The position numbers and the translations under genes are program-made. The notes beneath the pieces are model-generated. The model made no database searches, was not told the DNA's origin, and worked only from the letters and a program-made list of their open reading frames with translations. From positions 36,501,540 to 36,565,539 of the forward strand of contig CM057233.1 in NCBI GenBank assembly GCA_029891385.1: a stretch of DNA of 64,000 nt, given 5' to 3'. Positions 1 through 12,042 of the stretch are shown one piece after another. This DNA is from Erythroxylum novogranatense (Eukaryota; Streptophyta; Magnoliopsida; Malpighiales; Erythroxylaceae). Position 1 is the stretch's first letter. Each line of letters begins with the position of its first letter.

Positions 1-209
1 TTAACGTTATAATGTTTATAATTTGATGAAATTAGTTTTTAGTGTTTATTAATTAGTTAGAGATTGGTACAAGATGCTTAAAAGGTGTAAGATTGATTAA
101 TTTAGCACTAACACTTTAAGGAAAAAAATAAATTTTGATTACAATTTATGATAGGAATATCATAAAAACTAGTTCAAGAGACCATGTAAAGTTGCTAAAA
201 AAAAATTAA
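1..209. other. AT-rich left edge, no feature seen
   Basis: No coding frame, RNA gene or repeat end could be recognised. It may be the 3' tail of the LINE remnant that follows, but no poly(A)/poly(T) run marks such an end. Confidence 0.4.
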
Positions 210-1060
210 CTCTTAAGAAGACTCCTAAAGCTTTCAATAGCTAGTTGGATCCCTACCATTGGCTAATCGATTTCCACACCTCAAAACAAAGGAAGTTTCG
301 AGCTATATAATTGTGCAAACTTTTGAAGATTTGGGGTGAACTAGTCATGAGGATTAGCATAGAAAAAGTAAGGAGAGATGGCTTGGAGAGGGAAAGTAAA
401 CCATAGGCTACGCCCTTTGGGGCAATCGCGAACAACATGAAGCGAGGATTCTTCCGTATGGCAGTAATGGCAGTCTAGACTCGTAGTAAGGTGTTTGCAA
501 ATGCGTTGTTGATTCGAGAGTAGGCGGTTATGAGCAAAAAGTTAAAGGAAAGATCGAATACGTTGGGAGCCGGGCCAGTGTCATATGGGCTTCCACAGGC
601 TGCTGGATTGATAGTGGGGGTGCTCCATAATCATAGTGTATGTCGAGACTGTAGTGAATTGCCTAGTATGCGAAGGTCCCCAATGAGTTTGTCCGTTCTG
701 AGATAGGGCTTGGGAGAAAAGGTCCCCGTAACGGACAGACAAATAGGAGGGGGAGTAAAGTTTGAAGCGTAGTCCAATTCCAATTACCTGTGTTATCCAT
801 GAAATGGTGAACTCGTAGATCAAGGTCAGGTTGGAGAATTGGAATGTTGGCATGCGGTAAAAGGGTCCCCACGTTGGCAACTCAAGGGTCCAACCAAAAT
901 CGAGCTTGGGAACCATCACAAATCATCCATTTCATGCCCTGGATCACGTTGGGCCAAATAGCTTTGATACTCTTCCAAACCATGGATCCACCGATAGTAT
1001 TAATAAAGGTAGGAATGTTATTGACGTGGTGCAAACTTTACTTGCACTAGTCGAATTGTG
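210..1060 (-). mobile_element. LINE (L1-type) remnant, C-terminal part of the ORF2 reverse transcriptase protein
   Basis: Read on the minus strand, about 1060 down to 210 matches the C-terminal third of plant L1-type LINE ORF2 proteins when two or three frames are joined. Visible blocks in order are SIKAIWPNVIQGMKW, the DLDLRVHHFMDNTGNWNW region, and a zf-RVT zinc finger near 420-480 of the form C-x2-C-x7-H-x4-C (CHYCHTEESSLHVVRDC), followed by a tail near 215-400. The frame changes several times and there are stops, so the copy is dead. The catalytic reverse transcriptase core (YADD region) and the endonuclease are absent, as expected for a truncated piece. It lies just downstream of the last visible YSL exon and may have helped remove the YSL C-terminus. 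Family assignment rests on motif recognition by eye. Confidence 0.75.
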
Positions 1061-1272
1061 TTTCTTATAAATATAACTATTACTGACAGAGCCACATGGG
1101 ACCCAGTGGTGCACTGGGCTCCTCAAAATTTAAAAAATATTAAATATTTTTTCTTTTTAATTAATATATATATATATATGGAGTTATTTGAAACCCAGTG
1201 ATATATAGGGCTCTCCAAAATTTAAAAAAATTAAAATTTTTAACCCTCCTATTTTAAATTCTTGACTCGATC
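1061..1272. other. AT-rich spacer with a short repeated phrase
   Basis: Two imperfect copies of a phrase beginning ACCCAGTG and ending in GGGCTC, then CAAAATTTAAAAAA, occur near 1100-1140 and 1191-1235. They are separated by a TA dinucleotide run. No gene is visible. It may hold the start of an intron or the 3' flank of the YSL exon. Confidence 0.4.
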
Positions 1273-1530
1273 ACTGGCCATTGCCGTAGGAAGCGGGATG
1301 AACCTCGCCCGTTTCTTTCCCACACCATCTCGTATTGCATTGATAACCATGGCTACTATGAAGAATGAATAGCAGAGCGTGAGACAGTGCCTTGGTAAGG
1401 TTGAAAATCCCTCAATCCCCAATATAACCATATTCCTATACACAAGAGCATACGGTGCTGGATACTCTAAACTAGGAGAACCCAGATCAGGGAAAGCTTT
1501 GACAAAAAGCCAAAATACACATGGCGAGAT
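1273..1530 (-). pseudogene. YSL: YSL exon 6, downstream half
   Basis: It encodes [11 protein letters not shown], then [33 protein letters not shown] and [11 protein letters not shown], with no stop. It continues directly from the half at 10412-10997; the duplicated ATCTC (GAGAT on the plus strand) encodes the shared Ile-Ser. A GT directly after ATGGCCA at 1273 is a plausible donor site. Beyond it the sequence stops resembling YSL, so the final exon is missing or outside the window. Confidence 0.85.
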
Positions 1531-3079
1531 TGTTGGTTTATGCCCATGCAGCCAATTTTGGTTGTGTTTTAATTGTATAAAATTTGTTTTATTCAATAAA
1601 GGCATTCTTTATCTTTGTGCATTTTAATTATTTAATTATTAATCATAAAGATAAAATCCTTGGAATAATTATTATGCAATTAGAAATTATAATGTGATTA
1701 TAATTATGAGATTCAAATTGTATTTTGTATTATTCCTAAAATGTTCCTAGTCATAGTTTCATCAAGATGGGGTATTGATGAAATGGTTAGACTAGCACAT
1801 ATTTGTTTCTTTCTTATGAAGAAAGTAATCGATCTCATAGATTAAAGTATGGAGAAACTTAAACAAACTTGTGGGTGCTTATTAGAGAATAAGTTCACTG
1901 AACAGACCCAATTATGAGAATCTCAAATGGAACATTACTTGTGTGTCTGTGGATTATCTCATTATGATGGTTGTATAATTGCTCCTTAGACTTGAGATTG
2001 CCAAAGTTATCTCATGTAGGAATTACTATGTTTTGATGCTACTTATGTTCTATTCTTGGAATAGTTCAATTCGGTAGTTATTGGATATAGTATGAACTAT
2101 ATGGAGATAGTTGAGTAAATCAATAAAGGATTCGTCGTCCTAAAGTAATTAGGAAGAATGTTCTGTTGTTCTTAATTAGTAATGATTTTGGGAATCTCTG
2201 GCCAGAGTGAATTGAAATTTGGAAAAGTTGTTTTCAAATATCAATTATAAATCATTTACTAATTAACAAGAACAAATATGATTGGATTATTTAGAGTAGA
2301 CACGAATTCCATACTCTAATTCCAATTGGAACATTAGATGACAAAAGGATTAGTTTATACAAGATAACCATGCATAGACAAGTTAAGTCAAACCACTTTG
2401 ACATTCCTAATATTTGGGTGGTCATGACATGTTGCTAGACGTCAATCATGATCTATGATTATAAATTGTTTAATTAGGGAATTAAAGATAAATTAAAAGG
2501 AGTTTTAATTTATCTGATTCTAATTATGAATTAGAATTATATTTTATAATCATTGCCAACATATTAGAAACCTAATGGGTTACACATAAAAGGTCTATAA
2601 AGGAGAAAATGAAATTTGAATTAAGTTGGACTTAATTGAGAAGTTTCAGAAACTTTAGGATCAATATGTGATATTTGATCTTATAAGGATTTATTAATAA
2701 TTATAATTAAAGTTTGACTTTAGTTGTAATTTTAATAAAATTCAAGGATATGAAAAATATGATTTTTCATATAAAAAGGAAGAATTAGAACATATTGAAG
2801 CTAGCACTTCTAACAAGTTTTTCCTCTCAAATTCGATTTGAGTTTTTCTCCGAAAAGGATCTGTGGATACCGTTAGAGGCCGGACGATTGAACGGCTTGT
2901 GGAATTGACAATTTCGGAGAAGCTAGATATTGTATCGGGAAATCAAGAAAAGGTTAGTTTAACTTTGTCAATTTCTTGTTTTATGTTTCGAATTTATTTC
3001 TGTTAAAGTTGATTCTGTGAAAAAAAAATTGAATTCATTCCGCTGCACTTAGATTCGATCTTGAGTTTATTTTTCAACA
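1531..3079 (+). repeat. Copia-1 5' LTR
   Basis: It starts TGTTGGTTTATGC and ends TTTTTCAACA. It is a near-identical direct repeat of 8869-10411. Confidence 0.95.
2596..2603 (+). promoter_or_regulatory. TATA-box candidate of the Copia-1 LTR
   Basis: TATAAAGG lies in the LTR, about 480 bases before its 3' end, and is repeated at 9927-9934 in the other LTR. This is the usual place for the element's own promoter. No start site can be read from sequence alone. Confidence 0.45.
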
Positions 3080-4915
3080 GTGACATCAGAGCCACCCTTT
3101 AACAGTTTTATTTTTAATTCATAAGCTTGAATATGTTTTGATTTAATATGCAAAAGTTGCATATTGATTCGGGTAAACCTGAAAAGTGTTTTCAGAAATT
3201 TCGTTTTCGTCGGTGTTCTGAAAATGTGTTTTGGAATGCTTCTGTGGTTCTGCTCGTTTACTGCATGTTTAAATGTTTCTTAATCCTATTTATCCGAAAG
3301 TGTTTCTAGAAATACGTACGACATTTTTTTTTATGTTTCAGTAGACTGTTGTTAACGCTTGTTTTTCTATGTCTAAAAAAGATGTAATATGATTACTTGA
3401 TTTTCTGGAGATGTGGTATGCGATACATGATTTTCTGGAATCTGGAAAATGTTTCATGGGTTTTTGGAATTTTTTATTGTTTCTTTTGGTTTTAATCTTT
3501 GTTGCACTTGGTTTTGCTCTTGTGCGATGTTTCCTGAAAACCAGATAAAAAGTTAGCATGCGTTAATGACAGACAGCGTTGCTTGCATGCGTTATGTCAT
3601 TTCTTGTTCTCTTTACCGACGTTGGACTTCTCAAGTCCTGTTTTATTCAATGCATAACGTATGCTTTGAGTTATTAACTGTGAACTAGTTGCATGAAAGG
3701 CATAGGTTTCTGTTCATTTACTCAAGGTTTTAATGTTCATTATTTTAACTCTCTTTTAACGTATCGGTAGTCATTATATTCATGGTTTTTGTTAAACTCA
3801 ATGCTCAAAAGAATGATAGTTATTGGATGGTTGATTAATGATTGTATTGTGCTTCATTATGATGAATCACAGAATCACTGAAGGTTGTCCAAGCCTCCAG
3901 TGGTTAGAGAATCACCACCGTAGGTGGTGGTGGTTTCTCTCTCTAGAATTTTATCTCTCTTTTATATATATTTATAAGTTTATTATAATTATACTTATAT
4001 GGAAGAGTGCTTTCAGATTATCTGAAGGTAGAAGAACTAGCAGAATAAATTGTTATTACGGCGGGCCATATGGCCGGCGTGCATCTCTGGCGATGAGGCC
4101 ACCGGCCGAGATGGTCTCTGGCCAAAGTCAAGACCATAGCAGCCGAGACTCGGTCTCGACCAAGACGCCAGCAGCCGAGAGACTCTCGGCCGTGGGCCCG
4201 AGCCAGGAGAGTCTCCTGGCCTCTGGGCCTCTAGGCTTTGTTTTTTTTTTAATTTTAATTTTAATTTAATTGAATTTTTCAAGTGTTGATTAATTAAATT
4301 TTATTAAAAGAAAATCTCAATTTATTTTCATAATTATATTATGTCAAATAAATTATGTTATTTCGAATGGCATATTATATTATTTTAAATCCCTCATTAA
4401 ATATTAAGTACATGTTTAGAACATGAATAATGCCTTCCATAATTATATGATTAAACCAGAGTTTTGTTTATTGTAGGCTTGTTGAGTAAACTCAAGGATG
4501 CTTTAACCCGAACATGTTTACTCTTATAATAATGGGTTTTACTTAACTAAATTTATATGATTTGGATGAGTAAACTCATGATCGTATTTATTTAGAGGCA
4601 AGGTTAGGAAAATATTATTAGATATTTTATGACAAAGAGTTGTCTTCTAACGGATTAAGGAATCACATAGGATGTGATTGATAAAATGTTATCTACCTAA
4701 TTTTATTTAATTGATTTGTTGAGCAAACTCAAGATCAATTAGATTAAAATGGGATCCTAGCCCACTAGGAAATTATGTGATAATTTCTCGAATTAATAGT
4801 GAGGGCTATTAATTTATTGAAAATAGTGGGAGTAACCAAAATTTTAAAAGTCCTTATTTATTTGGTCTTACGGCATAAACTAATTTAATTTTTTTTATGA
4901 ATCAATTTTTTGAAA
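3080..4915 (+). other. Copia-1 5' leader with PBS and GC-rich palindrome block
   Basis: TGACATCAGAGC at 3081-3092 matches 10 of 12 bases of TGGTATCAGAGC, the initiator-Met tRNA primer site of plant retrotransposons. The rest has no long coding frame. At about 4060-4235 the base composition changes sharply to GC-rich and four short inverted repeats follow each other (see findings). Confidence 0.7.
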
Positions 4916-6094
4916 ATGAGTACAAACTTGTCCCTGAGGAGCATCATGGATGCAAACAAACTGACTGGGCCAAATTTTTCTGACTGTTTGCGTAACCTTA
5001 AAATTGTTTTAAGGCAAGAGAAAAAAATATACATTCTTGACAATGAGCTTCCACCTGAACCTGCTCAAGATACTACCAATGAAGATTGGGAATATTATCA
5101 AAGTCATATAGATGACAATGAGCAAGTGACATGTGTGATGTTAGCCAGCATGTCTCCCGAGCTTCAGAGACAACATGAATGTATGAATGCAAGGGAAATG
5201 TTCTTGCACCTTCAAGAGTTATTTGGTGCTCAAAGTCGGGTGGAGAGGTTTGAGACTGCAAGAGCCTTGTTTCAATGTCGGATGGCTCCTGGAACATCTG
5301 TAGAAATTCATGTTCTACAGATGATTGGCTACATTGAAAAGTTAGGCCAATTAGGGTATGACCTGAACCTCGAGTTGAGTATTGATTTAGTGCTCCAGTC
5401 TCTTACCTCGAGTTTTTCACAATTTATTATGAACTTCCATATGAACAAAAAGGAAATGTCATTGGCTGAATTACTCAACATGCTCAAGACCGCTGAGGGA
5501 TGCCTTAAGAAGGAATCTAGTTTTGTTCTTGTTGTTGGCTCTTCTTCTTCTAAGAATAAATGTAAGACCTCTAAGAAGAAGAACAAGAACAAGAATCAGA
5601 AGGCTTCAGCTAAAGTAGCAAAGCCAACAGGCGGTGTCAAGAAGAAGAATGATAAGGGCACCTGTTTTCATTGTGGCATAGCTGGACACTGGAAGAGAAA
5701 CTGCAAAGCTTATCTTGCTAGCTTGAAGGAAAAGAAGTTAGGCGAAACTTCAACTTCAGGTTTGTTTATGATTGAAATCAATCTTTCTACTTCTGTACCA
5801 CAATCTTGGGTATTAGATACCGGATGTGGTTCTCACATTTGTAACAATGTGCAGGTACTGACAGACAGTAGAGCGTTGATAAAAGGCGAAGTGGACTTAC
5901 GAGTCGGTAATGGAGCAAGAGTTGCTGCATTAGCTATTGGAACTTGTAGTTTAGCTTTGCCTTCTGGTCTTGTACTTGAACTAAATAATTGTTATTATGT
6001 TCTTGTCATTACAAGAAACATTATTTCTATTCCATGTTTGGATATGAATAGATTTGTTTTCAATATTAAGAATAATAGTTGTTCTTTTTTATAA
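4916..6094 (+). pseudogene. Copia-1 gag and protease
   Basis: The ATG at 4916 opens a frame of 392 residues. Residues about 1-200 are the Copia gag domain (UBN2/retrotran_gag type). A lysine-rich stretch follows, then a CCHC zinc knuckle CFHCGIAGHWKRNC at about residue 249, which binds the element's RNA. The aspartic protease active site WVLDTGCGSHIC at about residue 297 still has an intact DTG. The frame ends at 6094 after the protease fold, whereas a live element would read on into integrase. A frame change near 6060-6094 explains this. Confidence 0.9.
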
Positions 6095-7486
6095 AGATGA
6101 CATTTATTATGGATCTGGTATGCTTACAAATGGTTTGTATAAATTAGATCTTAAAAGACCAATTCTTCAAATAAATAGCAAAAAAAGAAGATTAAGTGAC
6201 CAAAATCCTTCTTATTTATGGCATTGTAGGTTAGGTCATATTAATGAAACAAGAATCACAAAGTTACATAAAGAAGGATATTTAGATCCTTTCGATTATG
6301 AATCATATGAAACTTGTGAATCATGTTTAAAGGGTAAAATGACCAAACTTCCCTTTAGTGGAAAGGGACAACGTACTAATCAGTTGTTAGAGCTTATACA
6401 TTCAGATGTATGTGGCCCTATGTCTACTCAAGCTAGAGGAGGATTTTCATATTTCATAACATTCACAGATGACCATTCTAGATATGGTTATGTGTATTTA
6501 ATGAAATACAAGTTTGAAGCATTTGAAAAGTTTAAAGAATTTAGACTTGAAGTAGAGAAACAAACTGGTAAGAGTATTAAGACACTTAGATCTGATCGAG
6601 GTGGCGAGTACTTAGACCATGAGTTTCTTAGTTACTTAAAAGAGAATGGAATTCTCTCACAATGGACTCCGCCTGGAACTCCACAACATAATGGGATTTC
6701 TGAAAGGAGAAATCGTACTTTATTAGATATGGTGCGTTCCATGATGAACTATATTCTTCCAGCCATTTTGGGGATATGCTCTTAATCTGCTACTTACCTA
6801 TTGAGCGAGTTCCATCCAAAACCGTTGACAAGACTCCATATGAGATATGGACTGGTAAAAGACCAAAGTTGTCACACTTAAAAATTTGGGGATGTGATGC
6901 TTACGTGAAGCGTGCAATGTCTGATAAGCTTGAAGCTAAATCAGATAAATGCATGTTTGTGGGATATCCAAAAGAAAGCTTTGGATATCAATTTTATCAT
7001 CCTCTTGAGCAAAAGGTGTTTGTCTCAAGACATGCTATATTCTTAGAAAGAGAATTTATTCTCAAAGAAAGTAGTGGGAGTGATGTGGAACTTAGAGAAG
7101 TTCTAGAACTACAAACATATATCGAAATGGAACAAGAACCACAAGTTGATACATTAAATGTTCAACCAATGGTTCAAGGAACACATAGTTCGCGACGGTC
7201 TGAAAGGGTACGTCATCCTCCTGTTAGATTAGATCTACATGTTGAAAAAGGAAGTGATGATACTTCAATTTTAAATGACGAACCTACTGATTTTAAGGAA
7301 GCAATGTCAGACATTGATTCTTTAAAATGGCAAGAAGCCATGAAATCTGAAATGGAATCCATGTACACCAACCAAGTTTGGTCTTTGGTGGATGCACCTG
7401 AAGGTATAGTACCTATTGGGTGCAAATGGATTTTAAGAGAAAAACTGACATGGATGGAAATGTACATACGTACAAAACAAGGTTAG
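6054..7486 (+). pseudogene. Copia-1 integrase and start of reverse transcriptase, frameshifted
   Basis: Two overlapping frames (6054-6785 and 6776-7486) together give the pre-integrase zinc site (LWHCRLGHI, then CESCLKG), the integrase core with the acidic residues in HSDVCGPM, TDDHSRYGYVY and the later Glu of TPPGTPQHNGISERRNR, and the integrase C-terminal part. The start of the reverse transcriptase domain follows (WQEAMKSEMESMYTNQVW). A frameshift near 6775 splits the integrase core from its tail. Another near 7475 cuts the frame before the reverse transcriptase catalytic part. Confidence 0.85.
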
Positions 7487-7543
7487 TGGCGAAAGGTTAT
7501 AGACAAAAAATAAGGAGTTGATTTTGATGAAACTTTTTCGCCA

Positions 7544-8853
7544 GTGGCAATGCTTAAGTCTATAAGGATTTTATTGGCGATAGCGGCATATTATGATTAT
7601 GAAGTTTGGCAGATGGATGTCAAAATAGCATTTCTCAATGGGAATTTACAAGAGGATGTGTATATGACACAACCTGAGGGGGAATCCAAAGCATTTCCTG
7701 ATCAAGTATGCAAGTTGCAAAGGTCCATATATAGACTGAAGCAAGCGTCGCAGAGTTGGAACATCCGTTTTGATGAAACAATCAAAGGGTTTGGTTTTAT
7801 CAAAAATGTAAATGAACCTTGTGTTTACAAGAAGGTAAGTGGGAGTGGAGTAGTTTTCTTAGTGCTTTATGTAGATGACATATTGCTCATTGGAAATGAC
7901 ATTTCAATGCTCCAGTCTGTTAAGATATGGTTATCTAAGAATTTTTCCATGAAGGATATGGGAGAAGCAGCTTATATCCTAGGTATAAAGATCTATAGAG
8001 ATAGATCAAAAAGGTTGCTTGGTTTGTCCCAATCTTCGTACATAGACAAAGTGTTAAAACGGTTTAGCATGAAAAATTTCAAGAGAGGATTTTTACCTAC
8101 ATCGCCTAGGATTTCTCTTTCCAAGAGCATGTGTCCTAAGACACAAGAGGAAAGAGATAGAATGAATGGTGTTCCATATGCTTCGGCTATTGGATCGATC
8201 ATGTATGCGATGATATGTACAAGACCAGATGTTGCTTATGCTTTGAGCATAACAAGTAGATATCAAGCTGATCCTGGTGAGGGTCATTGGACAGTTGTGA
8301 AAAATATCTTAAAGTACTTGAGATCCTCTAAAGATATTTTTCTAGTCTATGGAGGAACTGAGCTGAGAGTTCAGGGTTATTCAGATGCTAGTTTTCAGTC
8401 TGATCAAGATGATAGTAGATCACAGTCAGGGTATATTTTTACTCTTTGTGGTGGAGCGGTTAGTTGGAAGAGTTCCAAACAACCAACCATTGCAGATTCA
8501 ACAACTGAAGCTGAGTATATTGCATTTTCTGAAGCAGCAAAGGAAGCAGTTTGGATCAAGAAGTTCATTACTGAACTTGGAGTGGTTCCTAGCATTGTTG
8601 ATCCGATAGTAGTGTCTCATGACAACAATGGTGCTATTGCATGTCGAAGGAACCGAGATCTCATCAGCGATCCAAACATGTACTCAGGAAGTTTCATCTC
8701 ATCCGGGAGATAGTGGAATGGAATGAAATCCAGATAGAACGAGTTCCCACTGAAGAGAATCTAGTTGATCCTCTCACTAAGCCGTTATCTCAAAAGAAAC
8801 ATGATAGACATATGGATGGCTATGGTATTAGATACATTGGTAATTGGCTTTAG
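7544..8853 (+). pseudogene. Copia-1 reverse transcriptase and RNase H
   Basis: The frame 7544-8713 carries QMDVKIAFLNGNL, LKQASQSWN, and the catalytic YVDDILLIG of the reverse transcriptase with both Asp present. RNase H follows with GYSDASFQSDQDD, STTEAEYIA and the Asp of HDNNGAIA. Near 8650 a frameshift moves the RNase H end into another frame (KEPRSHQRSKHVLRKFHLIRE, ending GIRYIGNWL at 8853). The conserved LTKPLSQKKHDRH tail is typical of the Copia C-terminus. Confidence 0.9.
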
Positions 8854-8868
8854 TGCAAGTGGGAGATT

Positions 8869-10411
8869 GTTGGTTTATGCCCATGCAGCCAATTTTGGTT
8901 GTATTTTAATTGTATAAAACTTGTTTTATTCAATAAAGGCATTCTTTATCTTTGTGCATTTTAATTATTTAATTATTAATCATAAAGATAAAATCCTTGG
9001 AATAATTATTATGCAATTAGAAATTATAATGTGATTATAATTATGAGATTCAAATTGTATTTTGTATTATTCCTAAAATGTTCCTAGTCATAGTTTCATC
9101 AAGATGGGTATTGATGAAATGGTTAGACTAGCACATATTTGTTTCTTTCTTATGAAGAAAGTAATCGATCTCATAGATTAAAGTATGGAGAAACTTAAAC
9201 AAACTTGTGGGTGCTTATTGGAGAATAAGTTCACTGAACAGACCCAATTATGAGAATCCCAAATGGAACATTACTTGTGTGTCTGTGGATTATCTCATTA
9301 TGATGGTTGTATAATTGCTCCTTAGACTTGAGATTGCCAAAGTTATCTCATGTAGGAATTACTATGTTTTGATGCTACTTATGTTCTATTCTAGGAATAG
9401 TTCAATTCGGTAGTTATTGGATATAGTATGAACTATATGGAGATAGTTGAGTAAATCAATAAAGGATTAAATCAGTCTAAAGTAATTAGGAAGAATGTTA
9501 CATTGTTCTTGATTAGTAATGATTTTGGGAATCTCGGCAGAGTGAATTGAAATTTGAAAAGTTGTTTTCAAATATCAATTATAAATCATTACTAATTAAC
9601 AAGAACAAATATGATTGGATTATTTAGAGTGAACACGAATTCCATACTCTAATTCCAATTGGAACATTAGATGACGAAAGGATTAGTTTATACAAGATAA
9701 CCATGCATGACAAGTTAAGTCAAACCACTTTGACATTCCTAATATTTGGGTGGTCATGACATGTTCTAGACGTCAATCATGATCTATGATTATAAATTGT
9801 TTAATTAGGGAATTAAAGATAAATTAAAAGGAGTTTTAATTTATCTGATTCTAATTATGAATTAGAATTATATTTTATAATCATTGCCAACATATTAGAA
9901 ACCTAATGGGTCACACATAAAAGGTCTATAAAGGAGAAAATGAAATTTGAATTAAGTTGGACTTAATTGAGAAGTTTCAGAAACTTTAGGATCAATATGT
10001 GATATTTGATCTTATAAGGATTTATTAATAATTATAATTAAAGTTTGACTTTAGTTGTAATTTTAATAAAATTCAAGGATATGAAAAATATGATTTTTCA
10101 TATAAAAAGGAAGAATTATAACATATTGAAGCTAGCACTTCTAACAAGTTTTTCCTCTCAAATTCGATTTGAGTTTTTCTCCGAAAAGGATCTGTGGATA
10201 CCGTTAGAGGCCGGACGATTGAACGGCTTGTGGAATTGACAATTTCGGAGAAGCTAGATATTGTATCGGGAAATCAAGAAAAGGTTAGTTTAACTTTGTC
10301 AATTTTTTGTTTTATGTTTCAAATTTAATTCTGTTAAAGTTGATTATGTGAAAAAAAAAATTAAATTCATTCCGCTACGCTTAGATTTGATCTTGAGTTG
10401 ATTTTCCAACA
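8869..10411 (+). repeat. Copia-1 3' LTR
   Basis: It begins TGTTGGTTTATGC directly after the purine tract and ends TTTTCCAACA, followed by the target duplication GAGAT. Confidence 0.95.
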
Positions 10412-10997
10412 GAGATTACACGGCCCATTGCAGTTCCGATGACCTTGCTGATGAACATGGACCTTGGTGAAGCCAGTGTCATGTAACCGGTCTTAAAATC
10501 CTGCATAAGGTCAGATGCTGTTGACACAATATTCATCATGACCCCGCAGGCTGCTAAACCTGCAAGAACCCCACCATGAGCAGCTCCTGCCCATGCTCCA
10601 ATTATGAAGATTGCAAGCTTTCCATATGTGGATGCCAATGACCAATCTGTTAGTCCACAACCATAAGCATTACAGAAGGCTAGTGCTGGTGCAATGATGT
10701 AAATGACGACAATATAGTACCACTTCAGTGGGTAGAAGATATGAGGAACTGCAATTATGGAGACGATTGCTATGACCACATAGCCAGCAATAGCCAACCA
10801 TGTGGGTATTTGGTCTTTGAGAAACAATTCCGTGCGCTTTTGCTCATCAAAGGATTAAGATGGAGGGGGAGAATTTTTGGCAACTGGGAGCACTGTTCCC
10901 GAGTCTTTCTTATAATTGATTGAACAAACCAATCAAGGTATGGCCGAGGACTTTGATGAAGTTATATAATCCATCACCTAGATATGGCAATGAACAC
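10412..10997 (-). pseudogene. YSL: YSL exon 6, upstream half, with frameshifts and a stop
   Basis: Reading from the acceptor side at 10997: VFIA, a frameshift, LGDGLYNFIKVLGHTLIG, a second frameshift, DSGTVLPVAKNSPPPS, a TAA, then an uninterrupted run beginning [18 protein letters not shown] and continuing to GTAMGRVIS at 10412, where Copia-1 is inserted. The membrane-spanning pattern of the OPT family is preserved, with several hydrophobic stretches around [20 protein letters not shown]. Confidence 0.88.
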
Positions 10998-11074
10998 CTG
11001 TCAGAAGATAAAGTACGAAATTATTGAGCCATGTTTGATAATAAATGTCACTTTTTTAGGATGGAAGAATCTAC

Positions 11075-11262
11075 CTTGTAACCTTGCAGGCCATGGAGGC
11101 TTGTAGACTTGAGATTTGCGGGATACCCATGACCTTTCTGGTTGTCTATAAGGGGCCACATGATACCCCATGATAGAATGGCTCCAACCAGCAAGGAAAT
11201 GTTGATAAGATGTGGGTAGATCATGCCCACCAACGTAAGTAGCAGAGAAATCGAAATAAAAC
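11075..11262 (-). pseudogene. YSL: YSL exon 5, frameshifted
   Basis: [11 protein letters not shown], then after a two-base loss near 11236 [26 protein letters not shown] and LHGLQGYK. The acceptor (GGGCAG) and donor (AAG/GTAGAT) are readable on the minus strand. Confidence 0.85.
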
Positions 11263-11517
11263 CTGCCCATAAAGTATTCAACAAAAGAGGCGAAGGAAAA
11301 AAATGAAGAAGAGAGAAATCAATGTTTTCAAAGCATAAAAAAGGGCAAATATGTACCGCATGCATTATTTCAGTGCAGCAATCTCTATCTTGAGAGATTC
11401 ATATAATCATCATTACTAATGGCTTCCTAGTCCCGATGAGTAATTAATCAGTTCTTTGCAACAAAAAAAAGTATATAACTTCTAAATCAATGTAAAAATA
11501 AGAGTTATGTACTGTAC

Positions 11518-11652
11518 TTGTGTTCATAGGCCTGGAGGCCAAAGCTAGGGGAGTTTACAAATCCACAGTCATCCCCTGCAGTAAAAAACCACTGGAAGCA
11601 GCCCCAGAAGAAGCTGAAGGAGAAAAACTTGCCCAATGCCTTCACTTGTTTC
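11518..11652 (-). pseudogene. YSL: YSL exon 4
   Basis: [30 protein letters not shown] and [11 protein letters not shown]. The acceptor is TTGCAG and the donor AA/GTACAGT. No stop inside. Confidence 0.85.
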
Positions 11653-11738
11653 CTGCAACAAAATTTACAGAATGAGACAGCTAGACTTGTATAACGAAAA
11701 ATGCAAAAACTTATCAAGAAGATGACTTAAGGCCTCAC

Positions 11739-11836
11739 TTGGCTAGCTTGGCACCCTGAGGTGTGTGGAAGCTATTGATAAGATGGGCAGCTGCGGTGCC
11801 ACTTGGATAGGTCAATTTGAAATCTTTTACCATTAT
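11739..11836 (-). pseudogene. YSL: YSL exon 3
   Basis: [20 protein letters not shown], then [13 protein letters not shown]. It is flanked by CTACAG and GTGAGG on the minus strand. The phase fits exon 4. Confidence 0.85.
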
Positions 11837-12042
11837 CTGTAGCATTTAACATTTTGTCAACTCAAACTTCTGTGAAGCATCATAGAAAGAAAAAAGAAAG
11901 TGAATGACTCTCTTATGTAGTTGTGTTGTATTTCCTCATTTGATGAATATGACAAGATGAATAACAATGGTACAATAAAAAGGTTACTATAGAGGTATCA
12001 AACTTCTCTTTGCTAAGTTTTTAGATTTTTAGCTAAGATTAT
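11837..12042 (-). other. YSL intron 2 portion left of Copia-2
   Basis: AT-rich intron sequence ending in ATTAT, the target site duplicated by Copia-2. No other feature seen. Confidence 0.6.

Larger units (their letters stand above)
1531..10411 (+). mobile_element. Copia-1, full-length Ty1/Copia LTR retrotransposon inserted in a YSL exon
   Basis: The element has two long LTRs (1531-3079 and 8869-10411), TG...CA ends, a primer-binding-site-like sequence just after the 5' LTR, a 1.8-kb leader, gag-pol in the order gag, protease, integrase, reverse transcriptase, RNase H (Copia order), and a purine tract (GCAAGTGGGAGAT) before the 3' LTR. The five bases GAGAT lie on both sides (1526-1530 and 10412-10416), so both ends are intact. 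LTRs of about 1.55 kb and the gag wording suggest the Angela group (inference). Coding is broken by frameshifts near 6090, 6775, 7475 and 8650. The two LTRs differ at scattered bases and in one block near 2127/9468, so the insertion is not recent. Confidence 0.95.

Noticed and set aside
10045..10239. Open frame of 64 codons
   Set aside because: It lies inside the 3' LTR of Copia-1, and the matching sequence in the 5' LTR has the same non-coding character.
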